Assembly: GCA_963921425.1 (NCBI GenBank)
Contig: OY992833.1
Span: 31,606,698-31,670,697, forward strand
DNA: 64,000 nt
From: Dryas octopetala
Taxonomy: Eukaryota > Streptophyta > Magnoliopsida > Rosales > Rosaceae
Direction of reading: 5' to 3'
Under the pieces are notes generated by a model. The model did no database searches. It had not been told where the DNA came from and was given only the letters and a program-made list of their open reading frames with translations. Below, piece after piece: positions 37,943-51,576 of this stretch (its first letter is position 1; each line of letters begins with the position of its first letter). Made by a program: the position numbers and the translations under genes.

Positions 37943-38779
37943 TTCAACCAAAATTAATCAGTGATGTATATGATCGAGCTAGCAGGTTATCATAAATTTA
38001 AAGATAGATCGACCAAAGTTGTATATGAAATATATGAATCTAAATTTTACTAATAAAAAAGTCTTAATTTGCGTCAGAACCTAGGAAATTAGTCACTCCT
38101 TAGTGTCCTTAATAACACATCAGAAACAATAAGTACGTGTTGCTAAAATTTTCCTTCTTAAGAAAAAAAAGAAAGAAAGAAAGAAAGAAACCAAAGAAGC
38201 AGATTAATTGGAAAAATAAAATGGATAAACCTAATTTATTAACCTGCGAACCTTGCTCTAAGTAGATACCTACACACAAAATGAGGACCCTTTTTTTCTT
38301 TTTGATCGTTTATTTGCTAAACCCTAAAAAGATTCCTTTTTCCACTAAACTCGCAATCAAACAAACATCAAGGGCACTAATATATATACATGTGGCTTGA
38401 TATACAGTTAAGGTACTTACAACAAAACATGGCTCCAAATTTGGTTATCAGAAACCTGTTCTGATCCAATGAAGTCATCGTTGGAAGAAGCAGAAGTACG
38501 CTGGTCAACAAGTCTGCGAGAGGAGTCAACGCTGAGGCTTGAGTGGTTGGAGGCATTGGTAAAGGAAGTGGACATTGAAACATCCTCGTGATCATGATCA
38601 TCACAATTGGAAGAGTTGGAGTTTGGGTTTGCGTGCTGCGGCGGCGGCGGCTGCTGCTGCTGCCATAGGTTGCTCCATGAAGAAAAAGATCCCGCTGCAG
38701 CTGCATGAGGATCCCACCAGTTTGCTTGCGTAGAGGAACAGATTGCAACAGAAGTACTGTCTCTGCATTCTTCAGCCAT
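36062..38779 (-). CDS. Atypical bHLH transcription factor (bHLH68/112/123-type clade)
   Basis: Seven exons, 38779-38421, 37900-37129, 37034-36894, 36792-36721, 36589-36521, 36387-36349 and 36226-36062, join in phase to 538 residues. The start [10 protein letters not shown] is the first ATG, followed by a Trp-containing, Gln/Pro/Ser-rich region typical of this clade. Residues 378-424 carry a KKKR nuclear signal. The helix-loop-helix spans exons 4-6 with [20 protein letters not shown] then [20 protein letters not shown]. The basic part lacks the His-Glu-Arg triad of E-box binders, as usual in this subgroup, so DNA contact must differ. The C-terminus holds the clade motif [13 protein letters not shown] and ends in TPTYRG...LYR. 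Intron 1 contains (AT)n (37911-37940). A nuclear regulatory role is likely; the specific process is not readable from sequence. Confidence 0.92.
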
Positions 38780-41700
38780 TTTTAATCAAGTAATGGAGGT
38801 GGTGTATGCTTAGTGCTCTTTTAGTCTTTTTGGCTTTAATTCAATTCGATCTCTATCTGGGTGTGGTGGAGGGTTTCAATTTATGAAGGTCCTATTAAAT
38901 CGATCATATCATATCATGTATATATATACATCCATTGGGTGGTGACGTAGGGGTTTGTAGGTTTTATCAATTATAGGAGAGACAATAAAATATGGCGCCT
39001 GAGTTTTCCACTAACCTTCGTGGGCAATTATTAATGTATATACGGAGCTTTCTGGGCCACCAATTCCCAACACAGTACAACATGCACCCAAGAGTTTGGT
39101 TTAGGGTTTGCTATCTAATTCAGTCTTAATTTGGACACCTTTAATTTCGTTCATATTATATATATGTGGTGTTTATAGACTTATAGTGTTGTGGCCATGT
39201 GGAGTGTGGGAGACTGTACCGTTCTCTCTATTCATCTATTGTTTTTTCTTTATCACTTAGCAAAAATAGTTAATGCATTTTGTCATATGGATAAGGCGCA
39301 TGACACGTACACTACTGATTCGTAACTACTTTTGAGCTAAAATAGGATCAATTCGATCTCAGTATAATTATCGGTTTGTGGTGGCAGAAATTAAAATTTA
39401 AATCCTCTTCTTGTTTTGGATATAATCTTCATAACTATTAGAATTAGAGGATGTGAGATGACCAAAGCATTTGTCACTTCCTTGAAGCCAATTTGAATGG
39501 AATTGTCTTTCAAAAAAAGCTTGCTTGCTAGCGTTTTGGTTTTCTTTTGGGCTTTTGGCGACTTAATTGGGTGCCTCTGGGGAGGTGAGCTACTTAATTT
39601 GCATACAGTCCTTTTGCATTTATATATATATATATATACTAGTCAATTCATGCACATTTGCACTCAGCACCTCAGTAGTGTAAAATTTGTTTGCACCGAG
39701 CGCTTAAATTTGATTTGTCAGTGTTTATGTTATAGCGGAGCCCAAAATTTCAAAGTTAAATTCTAATATAACGTCTCCACAAAAGCCATTATATACTCTA
39801 GAAGGGATATGGTGAACCTATCGGCCTATACCCTCAAAACCAGGTGAATGAAGCAGCACTCGTCTGTTTTAAAAAATCTTCGCCAAGCACTCGGTGACAC
39901 GTTGGCATGTGTGCTCATCCATACCTGATCAAATATATGTGTGTGTGTGTGTGTGCGTGCGCGTCTGCGTGTGCGCCTAAGGTTCTACTTAAGGGTTATT
40001 AGTTGCAATTAATTGTATACCAGAAAAACCTGGCCGATCATTATATATAGCGACTTTCTTTTTGGTTCAATTTTATTTTGTCAAGGCAAGTCAGGGAACA
40101 TTGTCGGGGTGTTCTTTTGGGCACTCTTGCAGTCTTGCTTCCAACAATAGTAATGTCAACGCCTTTCCGGACATCCATCTATCATTTCAAGGATTAAGCT
40201 TTTCTGTATTGAAGAGTACACATTAATTATTTGAATTTAGTGATTACTATCAATCAATAAGTCCACTTATACTGATCGATATGGCCAGTTGATCATGATC
40301 TATTTTATTAAGCATTTGCGTGTATATTTAATTATATTGGATCAGTATACACACAAATGCTCTCAACTACTAAAATTACAAGCTAGTTTAAACAATATAT
40401 AATCTTCAATAGATGACTTGAAATTTACAGACAATACATATATACTTCTAATACAAATTAAAAGCAAATTAAATTAACCAATTGTGTATTTGTGTGTATG
40501 TACTGTTCTCGATCTCTGTTTGTTCAATGACAGCTACACAACAAGCATACATGATATGTATACCATGGTCCAGGCCAATTTGCAAAAGTCTCTGTCAATG
40601 GTCAATGTTTACATGACCTTACAGCTAGCCCTAGGTAATAGAACAAAACACGCACCCGCACAATGTTTGGATTAATTGATTAAGTAAATTCCAAATTTCC
40701 CTTATCCATTTTCTTAAGTTGAAATGAAGCATATATATTCTACCATTTCTATATATATCTCACCAGAAGCTGTGACTAGTGATCAACACAATATCTGAGT
40801 GTGACCATGGTCCCTTTGACGATATATAAAATGGTCAGATATTAAAATCCTTTACTTAATAACTAATTAATATATTTAGTATCTTTTACTTTATTGTTTT
40901 AATTAATAAATTAATTAATGTGATCCTTCTAAATGAAAGTTGGTGTTGTTTGGCCTTTGCACACAGGTCAGTGAACATGGTCTAGTTGGTGGGTGTTTTT
41001 ATCAAGTGGCACTCTGCATCACTCTACATCGACTTCCACTGCTGAATTTTCTACCTTTTTGAAATATTGCTTTCTTCTTCCCCCATTATATATGTATGTT
41101 TCATTGGCTACGGAAGGAAGTATCTTTTTGGTTTCTTCACTAAACATTAATTGCCACTCGATTAATTAAGGCTGTATATATATATGAGTGATGTACATTT
41201 ACTTTTGCAATATTGCTTAGTCACATAAATTAAATTAAATTAAATTCTAGCTAGAGGTTCAATACCCACCCAATTTGTATCTTTTATTTCTTCTCTGTAG
41301 TCTCTAGGTTTGGAGTGGAAAGTTTGATTAGGTGGGGGGACCAAATACGTACATATCATAGGTTAGGCGGCGTTATATTAACTTTTATATATTGATTTCA
41401 TATTTGGACAATAATGACATTGAAAAGTTCATGATATTATATTCAATTTTAGAATTAGTATATATAATAATTGCATGCCAATTGCTTTTCTAATGGCGCA
41501 ATTAACGACACGGAGAAATTGTAGCCACCTAAATGATATGAAATGAGGTATTGACGATGATAACCACCAACCTGTTGGCTTAGTAATTACCTTCATCTTT
41601 CTGGTAAAAAGATCATATGACTTGGACATACAAGCGGTATAGATTAAAGATATATATGGATGGGTAAGGTTTGAATGGAAAGAAGGCTAACTCCCATTAT

Positions 41701-44700
41701 GTACATATTCTAATTAACAGTATTTCATATCGATCTATACGTGTACTATACAATATTTTATCTTAGAAAATATGCATCACATACTTGACCTTAGGAAAGC
41801 TCCTCCCACTCTCCCAGTTATACAAATATATATTTGATTTCAAATCCTTTGATTCCATATAGCTAGCTTAAGCCTTATTCATCCTCTAATAAATCGCATC
41901 CTACAAGTATCATTGATCCCCTGTATGTGTCTTCATTGGATATAACCCTGATCGATCACATTAATAGTAACAGATGTCATGCACCTATACCAAATACCCA
42001 AAAATAAAACAAATGTCATGATAAGTACGCGGCGCATAATTGCACATATGCATGCCATACTTAATTCAGGTATTGAAGTAGATCGACTATTTTTTCACAA
42101 TATTCATCATATATGAAGCTAGCTCTTGTTTCATTTGAAGTTAATTAATTTGAATTATGGAATATATGACTTTCTAGTTTTAAGCCAATCCACATCAATT
42201 AATTCCTATTAGCAAATCTCATATATGTATTTTCCCTCAAAAGCGCCAACTAGCTACAAGCAGCCTTATAATTTTTGCGTTAGTAGCGCAGTGGAACACA
42301 AAATTAAGTCGGCAAACTTTGTAGTCTTTGTGTGTGTGTGTGTATAAAACCTTGGTGACTTTAGAGACCTGACGGCGAAACCAACCAAACAGAAAAGGCC
42401 ACTTATTAGGAAAAGTTAAGGCACCATATAATAAAATATATATACATATATAGCTAGAGCTTAGGTCCATGCGCTACTGTTGTTGATGGAACTCGAGCGA
42501 CTTAGCTAGCTAGATTGACCCTTTAAAGATTATGTCGCAAATTGTTGGATTATTATTAAGCAAAAAAGCAACGACATGGAACTTTATTATTTTTGGATCA
42601 ACATTCAACAACATCCAATTCCAACCGCGCTTAAGATTCCGCCAATGTTGGAGAGGTATGCTCGGGATTATGCCAAGTATATATATATATATCATATCAT
42701 ATCATATCATATCATATCATATCATACACTGTACACACTGTCACATTAATTAGTTAGCAAATTAAGCACCTCAACCAGAAAAACGTACGTCTCTGAACAA
42801 AAATTTATATAAAAATAAAATGAGCCCTTTGTGAAGTTAGGTGATCGAATTAGCTAGACTCACACGACCATATATGTCCATGAGTGCCTAATTAAAACTC
42901 AATAAGATAAGAGGTCCATTAAGCTTTTATAGTGGCAGCCATTGTCGTTTCTAGCTTTCTTGGACATGTTTCAATTACTTTCCTGAGAAAAAGCTCCATC
43001 CATGGCAATTAATTGACAAGGGTTGTTCGACACGCGTCCATGGAGAGCACGAGTCTCCTCCTACTTTTCCAAATATTAGATTGGACAGGACAAGCTAAAT
43101 TCGTTCGATAGCACGCGACCTTTAAACAAATCTATATGAAAACGAATAGGAGATAATGTATATATATATATAATCTATAATTAATAAATTAAGACAAAAG
43201 AATCAATAAATATATAATTATAGTGGTGTTGGTTCATTTCTTTACAGGCATGTTGACCTATATTTAATTAATTAATTTGTTAAGTGAGTACAAGTTATTA
43301 CACACGGCTTTTATTTAAAACTCATTTTACTTAATTGGTGTATGGTCATTTCCAAACTCTTTCATTCGACTCCAACTCTACTAAGAAGAGGGCTTTTGAT
43401 GGCGACTTCACAAATGTCAACTATTTGTTTTAATTCCATCATCCAAAACCTCATTCTTCCAGTGCAATGCATTAATTTCCCTTTAATTAACTTGAAGTGA
43501 GTAATGAGTTCATGATCAGATATTCCTCAATTCTCACTTAGTTTGGTTTGCAACCACAATCAACGATGAATCGAATTACCAATCTATATTTACAATCTAG
43601 TAAGAAAACATTACCCACGTACACGTTTAGGCTTTGAGTTTCAATTACCGAAAAAGCGTGCAAATCGATCCAAGCAAGTAAGTGGCTGTGGTTAAAAGGA
43701 AACAGGATGAATTAGGCATTGATAAGCACACCAAGGGCCTATAATTTACCAGAGCATGTCATTGTACTATTGTAGGCAGGAATTTATATACAAGGGCAAG
43801 CCAACAAGTGAAAAACATGCATGAAGACCTTTTTAAAAGGTTGCGTGATTCTATATGTTGTGCCTACGTTATACCTACCAGCTAGCTAGCGCAACCCTCT
43901 GGAGTACGCACGGCATGGTACTATTGGAATGGACACTCAGAACTATTCTATTTGACTTGTGACTCTACATGTTACTGTATCCCACCCCCATTGTCTAACG
44001 ATACACTACAAGCAATACTATACCAAATTTATATAACAAATTGGATCTCAAATGACTTTAATTGCTAGGGTTGACAAAAATAATGATGACTTGCTAGGTT
44101 TTGCGTTGTTCTGTTCAGATCAATTTATGTGGGCAATTTGTCCGTGTTCGTTGGCTGGCATTCTAGTTGATGATATTTCTTCTGCTTAAGTAATCAAATT
44201 TTCATCCGTTCATTTAAAAAAAAAAAAAACAAAATTGATGTGATAGTATAATACTTGTTAAAAAAAATATATTAAAAAGTCGATCCATATACTACTCAAT
44301 AAAATACAATCACATTATTTAGTATACAAATTTGATATCCCTAGCAATATTGCCATTTAAAAAAAAAAAACAAAAAAAATTCCCTAGCAATATTTCACTA
44401 AACTTAAATAATTCATTCTATAATCATTGTAATTATAGTACTAGTTTTGATAGGATTAAAATTAATAAAAGGATAAATGTGGCCAAAAAAAATTAAACGG
44501 ATAAATGTAAAATAGATGACAATCAATATAAGAAAACGGATAAATATAAAATAATAGATGACAATCAATATAAGTAAAAACGGATAAATATAAAATAGAT
44601 GACAACCAAGATAAGTAATATTTTTTCTATAGTCAATATCATTAATTGCAGCCCAAAAGACTGAGTAACCCTTAAAAAAAGCCGACAAAACGAATCTAAC

Positions 44701-45229
44701 ATCAACATAGAGCACGTTCCTTGCTCCAATTCATAGCCTAAATAGTCCTTACTCTTAGGCCCAGCCTTCCTATAAAGCCCGTTAAAGAGCACTTCAGATT
44801 ATTGGGCTTGTCCGAAAATCCCGGACGGTCCAACCCAATCTTGTCGTTTGGCACGTTGGCGGCATCTTTCGCCTGAAAAACTCCTCGACTACCAAGTCTA
44901 CCCAGTACACTTGAAGTTCCCCCAAATATACACAAATATCCCTACCAAACTCTCCTTCGGAGGTCAAAATTGTAATATCAATTTTTGGCAAAAGAGGCTA
45001 AGCTCGTAATTACACCATTTATAATGAAAATTGCTATTATCTCAACCCTTCTTTTTAATTTATAAAATTTCTCACTACACACCTCCTAATATCTTTAAAA
45101 TACCCCCAATAAAAAAGAAAAAGAAAATTATAACCCAACAACCCCCACCCTCGACACCACCCTCCTTGACCCACCCATCCTACTAGCGTCGCCGCCCCAC
45201 CACCGGCCGGCATCACCTTCCCTTTGCCA

Positions 45230-45265
<36 letters not shown>

Positions 45266-45702
45266 CTTCTTTCTCCCTCTCTCTCTCTGATATGTTACAA
45301 ATGGAGGTTGTACCTTGCCTACCTCCAAGTCGATGAGTAGCAATCTCTGATGTGGAGACTAGCAAGGTCGCCAAACTCCTTTTACAACATATTAGAGATA
45401 GAGAGGGAGAAAGGACGAATGAGAAAAAGAAATGGAGAACAAATGAGAGATAGAGAAAGAGACATAAAGGGAAGGAAAGAGGGAGAGAGAAAGGAAGGCG
45501 ACACCAATGTCAATAGCGGCAAGCAACGACTAGCTCAAAGTGATGGGGTCGGAAGTTAGGGTGGCTGGGCGTTTAGTATTTATTTATTTATTTTTACTTT
45601 TTAAATTTTGGGTCTTTTATGGTCATTTGATGTTAAGATATAATTATAATTTTACAAATGAAAAGAAAGGAGTGTGAGAAGAGAAAAATAGGGGTGTGAA
45701 TA
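38780..45702. other. Long gene-free region, 6.9 kb
   Basis: Begins with the promoter of the minus-strand bHLH gene. It contains a GT/GC dinucleotide run at about 39934-39975, a pentanucleotide (ATCAT)n array at 42691-42725, ATTAATTA repeats, poly-A/T runs, and CT and GA tracts at 45233-45290 and 45380-45500. The 45050-45560 segment is strand-asymmetric (C-rich, CT tract, then GA-rich) and may be an eroded foldback. No coding gene was recognised. Confidence 0.45.
42691..42725. repeat. (ATCAT)n pentanucleotide microsatellite
   Basis: Seven or so perfect tandem ATCAT units directly follow a (TA)n run. Confidence 0.8.
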
Positions 45703-46605
45703 GGGCTGTCCATCGATTGGTTCGAATCGATATTGGGGCTTACCAAAGCAAAACAAAAAAATTTGGTATTTTTTGGTTTGGTAATTTTTGGTAAACTTCA
45801 GTTTTCGGTTCGATTTCGGTAACTTTGGTATCGGATACTTTCGGTTCATTTTTGACATACTTCGGTATATTTTCGATTTACTTCAGTATATCTTTGGTTC
45901 ATTTTCAGTTTAATTATAATAATACTAATTATTATATACCAATATAAATTAAAATTTAATCAAATATGATGCATAAAATATAATGTTTGATGAATATATA
46001 TTTGCACGAATAGTATTGGTAGTTTAGTATAGTACTACCATTAATTACAATACTATTAATATTAGTAATAATATATACTAGTATAATTAGTTTAATAATA
46101 TGTATTACTACATATCATATTAATTTAGTATGTATATATACCCATAAATATAGTAGATATGCATTACTTGCTTAAAAATGAGATTCTTATTTTTCTAAAA
46201 ATAATAACATTTACTTTATTAGAGAATGACTCTATATCTTAATTCACACATTTGATAATATTAATGTGATAATATTATACAATTATATTTTATTATAATT
46301 GTTTAAGATATTAGTAGTTTAATGTTTATTGTAATATTAACATAATAGTATTATATAAGCATATATAACTAAATTTTGATAATTATTTTAGTTTTTTTCG
46401 GTAATAATCGATTCGGTTTTTTTCAATAATAATTTTTGATAATCGGTTGATTTACTAATTTTTTTTCGATTTTTACCAAAACCAACTTAATTTTTTTGAA
46501 ATTTTTAGATTTTAAATTTTTAAATTGTGAAAATCGGTATACCAAACTAAAAAAATTGAGTCGATAGTCAGTTAATTCAATAAAAACCAAACCAAAGGAG
46601 CCCTA
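45703..46605. mobile_element. Possible degenerate transposon rich in CGGTT/CGATT words
   Basis: Begins near TAGGGCTGTCCATCGATTGG and ends near AAAGGAGCCCTA, short inverted termini around AT-rich DNA. Both flanks carry repeated GGTTCG/TTTCGGT and ACCAAACC words. This composition is common for non-autonomous hAT-like elements in plants. No target duplication or coding capacity was seen, so the call is tentative. Confidence 0.4.
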
Positions 46606-46936
46606 GTGTCAAGATAGCAACAGTCTTTATAATTTGCCTATTTTATTTATGCTGAGATAATTTGCCTGATTTAAATAAAAAGAAAGATCGACAAAAAAAA
46701 TTTAAAAATAAAAAAGAGAGTTGCCTATATATGAAAGAAAAAAAAGGAAGAACAAAATCTCAGAAGACAAAAACCCGTTGCCAAAATCCCCAAGTTTCCC
46801 AAATCGGTACGTTCCGTGCTCGCTGAAAACCCTAGAGTATGTAGATAATAAATGAAATTCAATGGCTTTGGAAGCTGTAAATATGGAAAATTGATGGTGG
46901 TGTTGTTGTTTTTGTTGTTGTTGTAGCAAGCGAAAG

Positions 46937-49900
46937 ATGGAGGGGGTGGTGTCAGCCAATGACCAGCAGAGCATGGTCTCTTCGTTTTTGGAGATCGCAG
47001 TGGGACAAACCGACGAGACTGCCAGACGGTTTTTGCAGGTCACTCTCAGTCTCACAATTAGTCTTCAAAACGCATTGCATTGATCTCTTTGTTTGTCTAT
47101 TTGTTTTGTTTGTTTCTAAAGAAAAGTGATTTTTATTAGTAGATTTGGCTGTAATTGGATTGCAAGGTGCTTACTTTAGACTAGTAGAATGTATATGCAT
47201 ATTGAAAGTATCAATCTTGGAATGAACAGGCCACAAGTTGGAAGCTTGACGAAGCAATTCAGCTCTTTTATGTGGGTAATGAAGCAGGGTCGATAGCCCC
47301 ACCGCTGCCACCGACTGAAAATATTCATAATTTGGCCGATCAAACTTCTGGGTATTTCATATTTTTTTTGTATATATATTATATATACAAGTCGGTTTAT
47401 ATGTGTGTGTGCGCCTTTTTTATTGTTTTTTTGTTTTCACGGGGTTTGTAACAGTGTAAATGCGAATGTGGTACAACATGGTGAAGACGAAGTGCGCCCT
47501 CCCATGCCTGTTATAAGGGATGTTCTTTATGATGATGCTGCACTCTATGGGTATGTTTTCCCACACTATTTTGAACTAGAATGCTTTGTATTCAATTTCG
47601 ATATGCTGTATTATTTTCTGTTCTCCTGGTTCTTGCTATATATATAATATAAATAACATGTTAATGGAACTGCTCTTTCTTCCTTGGACTCGAGATCATT
47701 TGAAGTGGTTTTTGTGTAGACATAACAATGACATCACTATTGTAGGACAGTGCTACTTTCTTTAGATATTGAGAAAATGGGAAATCACATGGTATTTCAT
47801 TGTTCTTCCTTTATTATTTTCTTTAGCAATGCATGCCACATGTGAAATATCAATGGTGTTTGAGAAATGGAATATGGACAGGAATGTAATTAATGATTGA
47901 TTTCATTTTAATTATATGCTTCAAGAGTTTCGTTTACCAGTTTCTGATGTTTTCAGGACTGGGCCTGCTGTTTGTTTTTATTTTTTGTTGTAAATTTTCA
48001 AATAGTCTCCTTTTAAATTTGTTTGCTCAAGTCAAATGGTGGATGTTTGTTGCCCACAAGATTATATGGTGTTATTTTCACTTGTTAACTGTTTCAGCTG
48101 TTGTACATGTGCATAATATTTACTTTGTTATTGTGCATATTTGATAAGTTAACCCACCCTATCATGTAGCTCTGTAGTTGCAAGCCAACTTGACTGTGTT
48201 CCCCCCCCCCCCCCAATTCATTATGTTCTTTTTCTTTGGCCCATTTGCTCATTAATTTTTTATTAAATGGCGAGGTTTATTTTATGTCAATTTCATCTAG
48301 ATCACCAAGGGTAAGATTTTTGCCACATGAATCGGGTTCTGTAATTGCATTCCGTAACTTTGAAGAGGAAATGAAACATCCTGGGGTATGGGAATCAGAC
48401 CAAGGTGCTACATCCACCACAGACAACTCTCGAGATAATCTTGCTTCCTTATATCGTCCTCCCTTTAAGCTAATGTTCCAGGGTTCCTTTGAAAAGGTAT
48501 GGGATTTTGATGTTATATTCCTTGCTTCGTGGTTTGTATACTGTAGAAGTTGAATCGTCATAATCCGTGTTATTGGTGTTATGGGCTGTTGGGTAGGGCT
48601 TTGTGGGAGTATACCTCATGGTTTTAGGCTCTTTTTTTGATCATAGTTGGAGACCTTACATAAATCACATTTTATCATGAAGCTAACAGATGTAAATATC
48701 AATTGAAAACCTTTCTGGTCATTCTACCAAAAACTAAGAGTATAAGATCAAAATATGTGTGATAAATGTGGAAATAAAAGAATTCTTGTTGGTCCAGTGA
48801 CATGCGGAGTAATATAATCATATATTCACTTTGCAGTCTTTCATAATATTGTGCTAATAAAATTAAAATTGTTTTGTCTTTTTTAACCAATGCAGGCAAA
48901 AGGTGCTGCTTCAGTCCAGGACAAATGGCTCTTGGTGAACTTGCAATCCACGAAGGAGTTCAGCTCCCATATGGTAGCATCTTCTGTGTGGTCTATTTAT
49001 TTTAGGTTTTTGGTTTCTTTGTTTTCTACATGTAGACTCACTTTTGGTGTACATATATAACTTTGTGAAGCTTAACCGTGACACCTGGGCTAATGAAGCT
49101 GTCTCTCAAACCATTATTACTAATTTCATCTTCTGGCAGGTCAGTACCATGCTTTAATTATGTCATTGTGCTTGTTCTTTCTAATAAAATTAAATCAGAT
49201 TAATTTTGCAGGGTGTATTGTTATTATCATCATAGTAGTAAAAGTGCAGCCTACTGATGCTTAATTGTTATTTGATAAATTTTTTTTTTTTTAATGTATT
49301 TTGGGCTTACTTTTCCTTACATACTTTATTCTTTGGCTACTGTGCAATGCTGTTGATATGCATAAACACATATATTTAATAAATATACATAATTTAATGT
49401 ATATTGATATGTGTATGTATGGTTTTTTGTTTGCAAAAAAAAAAAAGTGCGATTTATTTTGGTGGTATTACATACATATATTATCAGGCTCCCTTGGGTA
49501 GGAGTGTAAGAGCAAGTAAATCTTACCCAAGGCATCCGTAGATTGCTTCACTTGCTTGTTAGGAATGATTTTTTGGTGGCATCTTGCCTGTACCTTTGAG
49601 CTACTGTTATTTGTGTCAGAAGTTTTAATGATTGTATTTATGTTGAGGATTTTGCTACCTAATTTGTACAACATCAGACATGAACGTGTAACTGTTGGAT
49701 GGCCTTTATGGTTATGATGAAACAAATTACAAATTATCTGTATTTTGTTTCATCTGTGTGATGTTGTTCTGCAAATATAGGCATATGATGATACAACTGA
49801 AGGCAGGAAGGTTTGCACATACTACAAGTTGGAATCTATACCTGTAGTGCTCATCCTTGACCCCATCACTGGGCAAAAAATGCGTTCATGGAATGGAATG

Positions 49901-51306
49901 GTTCAACCGGAATCTTTGCTGGAGGTAAATGTCATGGTGTCAATTATATTTTCACAGTTGTTTATAAAGTTCTCATTTGTTAGATGGCATAATAAACCTT
50001 CTCTTACAGTGATAAAACTTTGTTTGAGATTACATTGAATCATGAAAACATCCTTCTGTAGGATCTTTTGCCATTCTTGGATAGCGGCCCTAGGGATCAT
50101 CATGTAACGTTGTCCCATAAACGCCCAAGAGAAAGTTCTCTGCCACAACCACAGAAAACTAAAGGTATGCTTGGGCTTCTTGGTATCTTTTACTGTATTG
50201 CATCTCAATGCACCATTTTACTTATGGAATCTGTTGAATTTTGATTGTATTAAGGATATATATTTTTTTTTCTGTAAATAGTTTTAGCCTGACACATCTG
50301 TTGGTCAATATGCTTGGTTTCTTCTGTAAGTTCCTATTTCCATAAATGCCTGTCAGTATTTATGAAGGTCTTCTGTGTGCTTGTTCTTTCTTTGCTTTAC
50401 TCCCCTAAGATGGAATTGAATTGGGTGATTGTATATGACAGCTTCCGTAACTAAATTCCTAAAGCCTTGACATTTCTAGTTGAGAACTGTCTTGCTAGCA
50501 ACAGAGTGATTTGTTTTAGATCTCTTACTATTTTTGTTTTGGATATGTATTTTTTTACTTTTTTTCTTTTTCTATTGTTTTGTATATGACTTGAGGTGCT
50601 TCAGTTGTTGCAGACGAAACTAATGAAGAAGATGAGGAAATGCTACGCGCATTGGCAGTTTCCATGGAAGGCATGAAGGACACAAGTGGAACCATTTCCA
50701 AAGATAAAGATGAAATCATTACTGACAAGGAAGAAGAAACATGCTCAACTAAGACGCCTACATATCCACCCTTGCCTGAAGAACCCAAGGGTAATAAGAA
50801 CCTCCTTTGCAGAGTTGGAGTCCGTCTTCCAGATGGGCGCAGGGTCCAGCGGAATTTCCTTCGGGTTGATCCAATTCAGGTAAGAAGTGAGAGAAGATTT
50901 TATTTGTGATTCGGGTTTAACAGTTAACAGAAGCTACAAGAAGGAAGTTTGCTTTGTGTTGATCATCTCTTATCGAAGTTAAATGCATGCAGAAAGTTCA
51001 TGCTTATGTTAAACACTATGTGCACAGTAGATTATATGGTTTGCACTACCATGCACACAATGAGCACGTGCTATTATTAGCAGGATATATTATACTCCTC
51101 TCCTAGGGTTGTCAATAAATTTGAATCGTTGGTTTTTGCAGCTGTTGTGGTCATTCTGCTATTCACAACTAGAGGAAGCTGAGACCAGGCCATTTCGCTT
51201 GACTCAGGCAATCCCAGGGGCTTCAAAGTGTCTGGATTTTGATTGCCAATCTACTTTTGAAGAGTCAGGCCTCGCCAACTCTATGGTTTCGGTTACTTGG
51301 GATTGA
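46937..51306 (+). CDS. PUX7: Plant UBX domain protein 7-like (UBA-UAS-UIM-UBX) CDC48 cofactor
   Basis: Ten exons, 46937-47038, 47230-47351, 47455-47550, 48301-48496, 48896-48973, 49071-49139, 49781-49924, 50062-50164, 50596-50879 and 51142-51306, give 452 residues. The start MEGVVSANDQQ fits the family. Residues ~5-50 form a UBA-like fold (FLEIAVGQTDETARRFLQ then ATSWKLDEAIQLFYVGN). About 130-280 is a thioredoxin-like UAS domain with YYKLESIPVVLILDP. A ubiquitin-interacting motif is visible at EEMLRALAVSMEG. The C-terminus (~355-452) is a UBX domain with RVGVRLPDGRRVQRNFLR. Relatives such as UBXD7/PUX7 link ubiquitylated clients to the AAA ATPase CDC48/p97; that role is inferred. The exon 9 start is ambiguous between two acceptors 18 bases apart. 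A C14 run interrupts intron 3 (48201-48214). Confidence 0.94.
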
Positions 51307-51502
51307 ATTCATGTTGGGTACTGCTTTACGACGTGTTTCCAACTGTTAGGATTCTGCATGAAGAATTTTGGTTTGCCATTTTGTTTATACTTCTTTCCGG
51401 GACTTTTAATGGGTGTCATTTCAAAGGATGGGGAAAGGGGAATAGGGATTTGTAGTGTACTATTTATTATGTATATACTCATGCAAGGGGCATGACACAC
51501 AC

Positions 51503-51506
<4 letters not shown>

Positions 51507-51573
<67 letters not shown>
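51507..51573. repeat. (CT)n microsatellite downstream of the PUX7-like gene
   Basis: A perfect CT tract of about 67 bases begins 200 bases after the stop codon, probably within or just past the 3' UTR. It is the longest dinucleotide tract in the window. Confidence 0.8.

Positions 51574-51576
<3 letters not shown>

Noticed and set aside
44738..44991. Overlapping 65-codon frames on the minus strand
   Set aside because: Two frames of similar length over the same DNA, no family resemblance, no splice partners.
45128..45343. Arg/Glu-rich open frame
   Set aside because: It is the translation of a CT/GA microsatellite.
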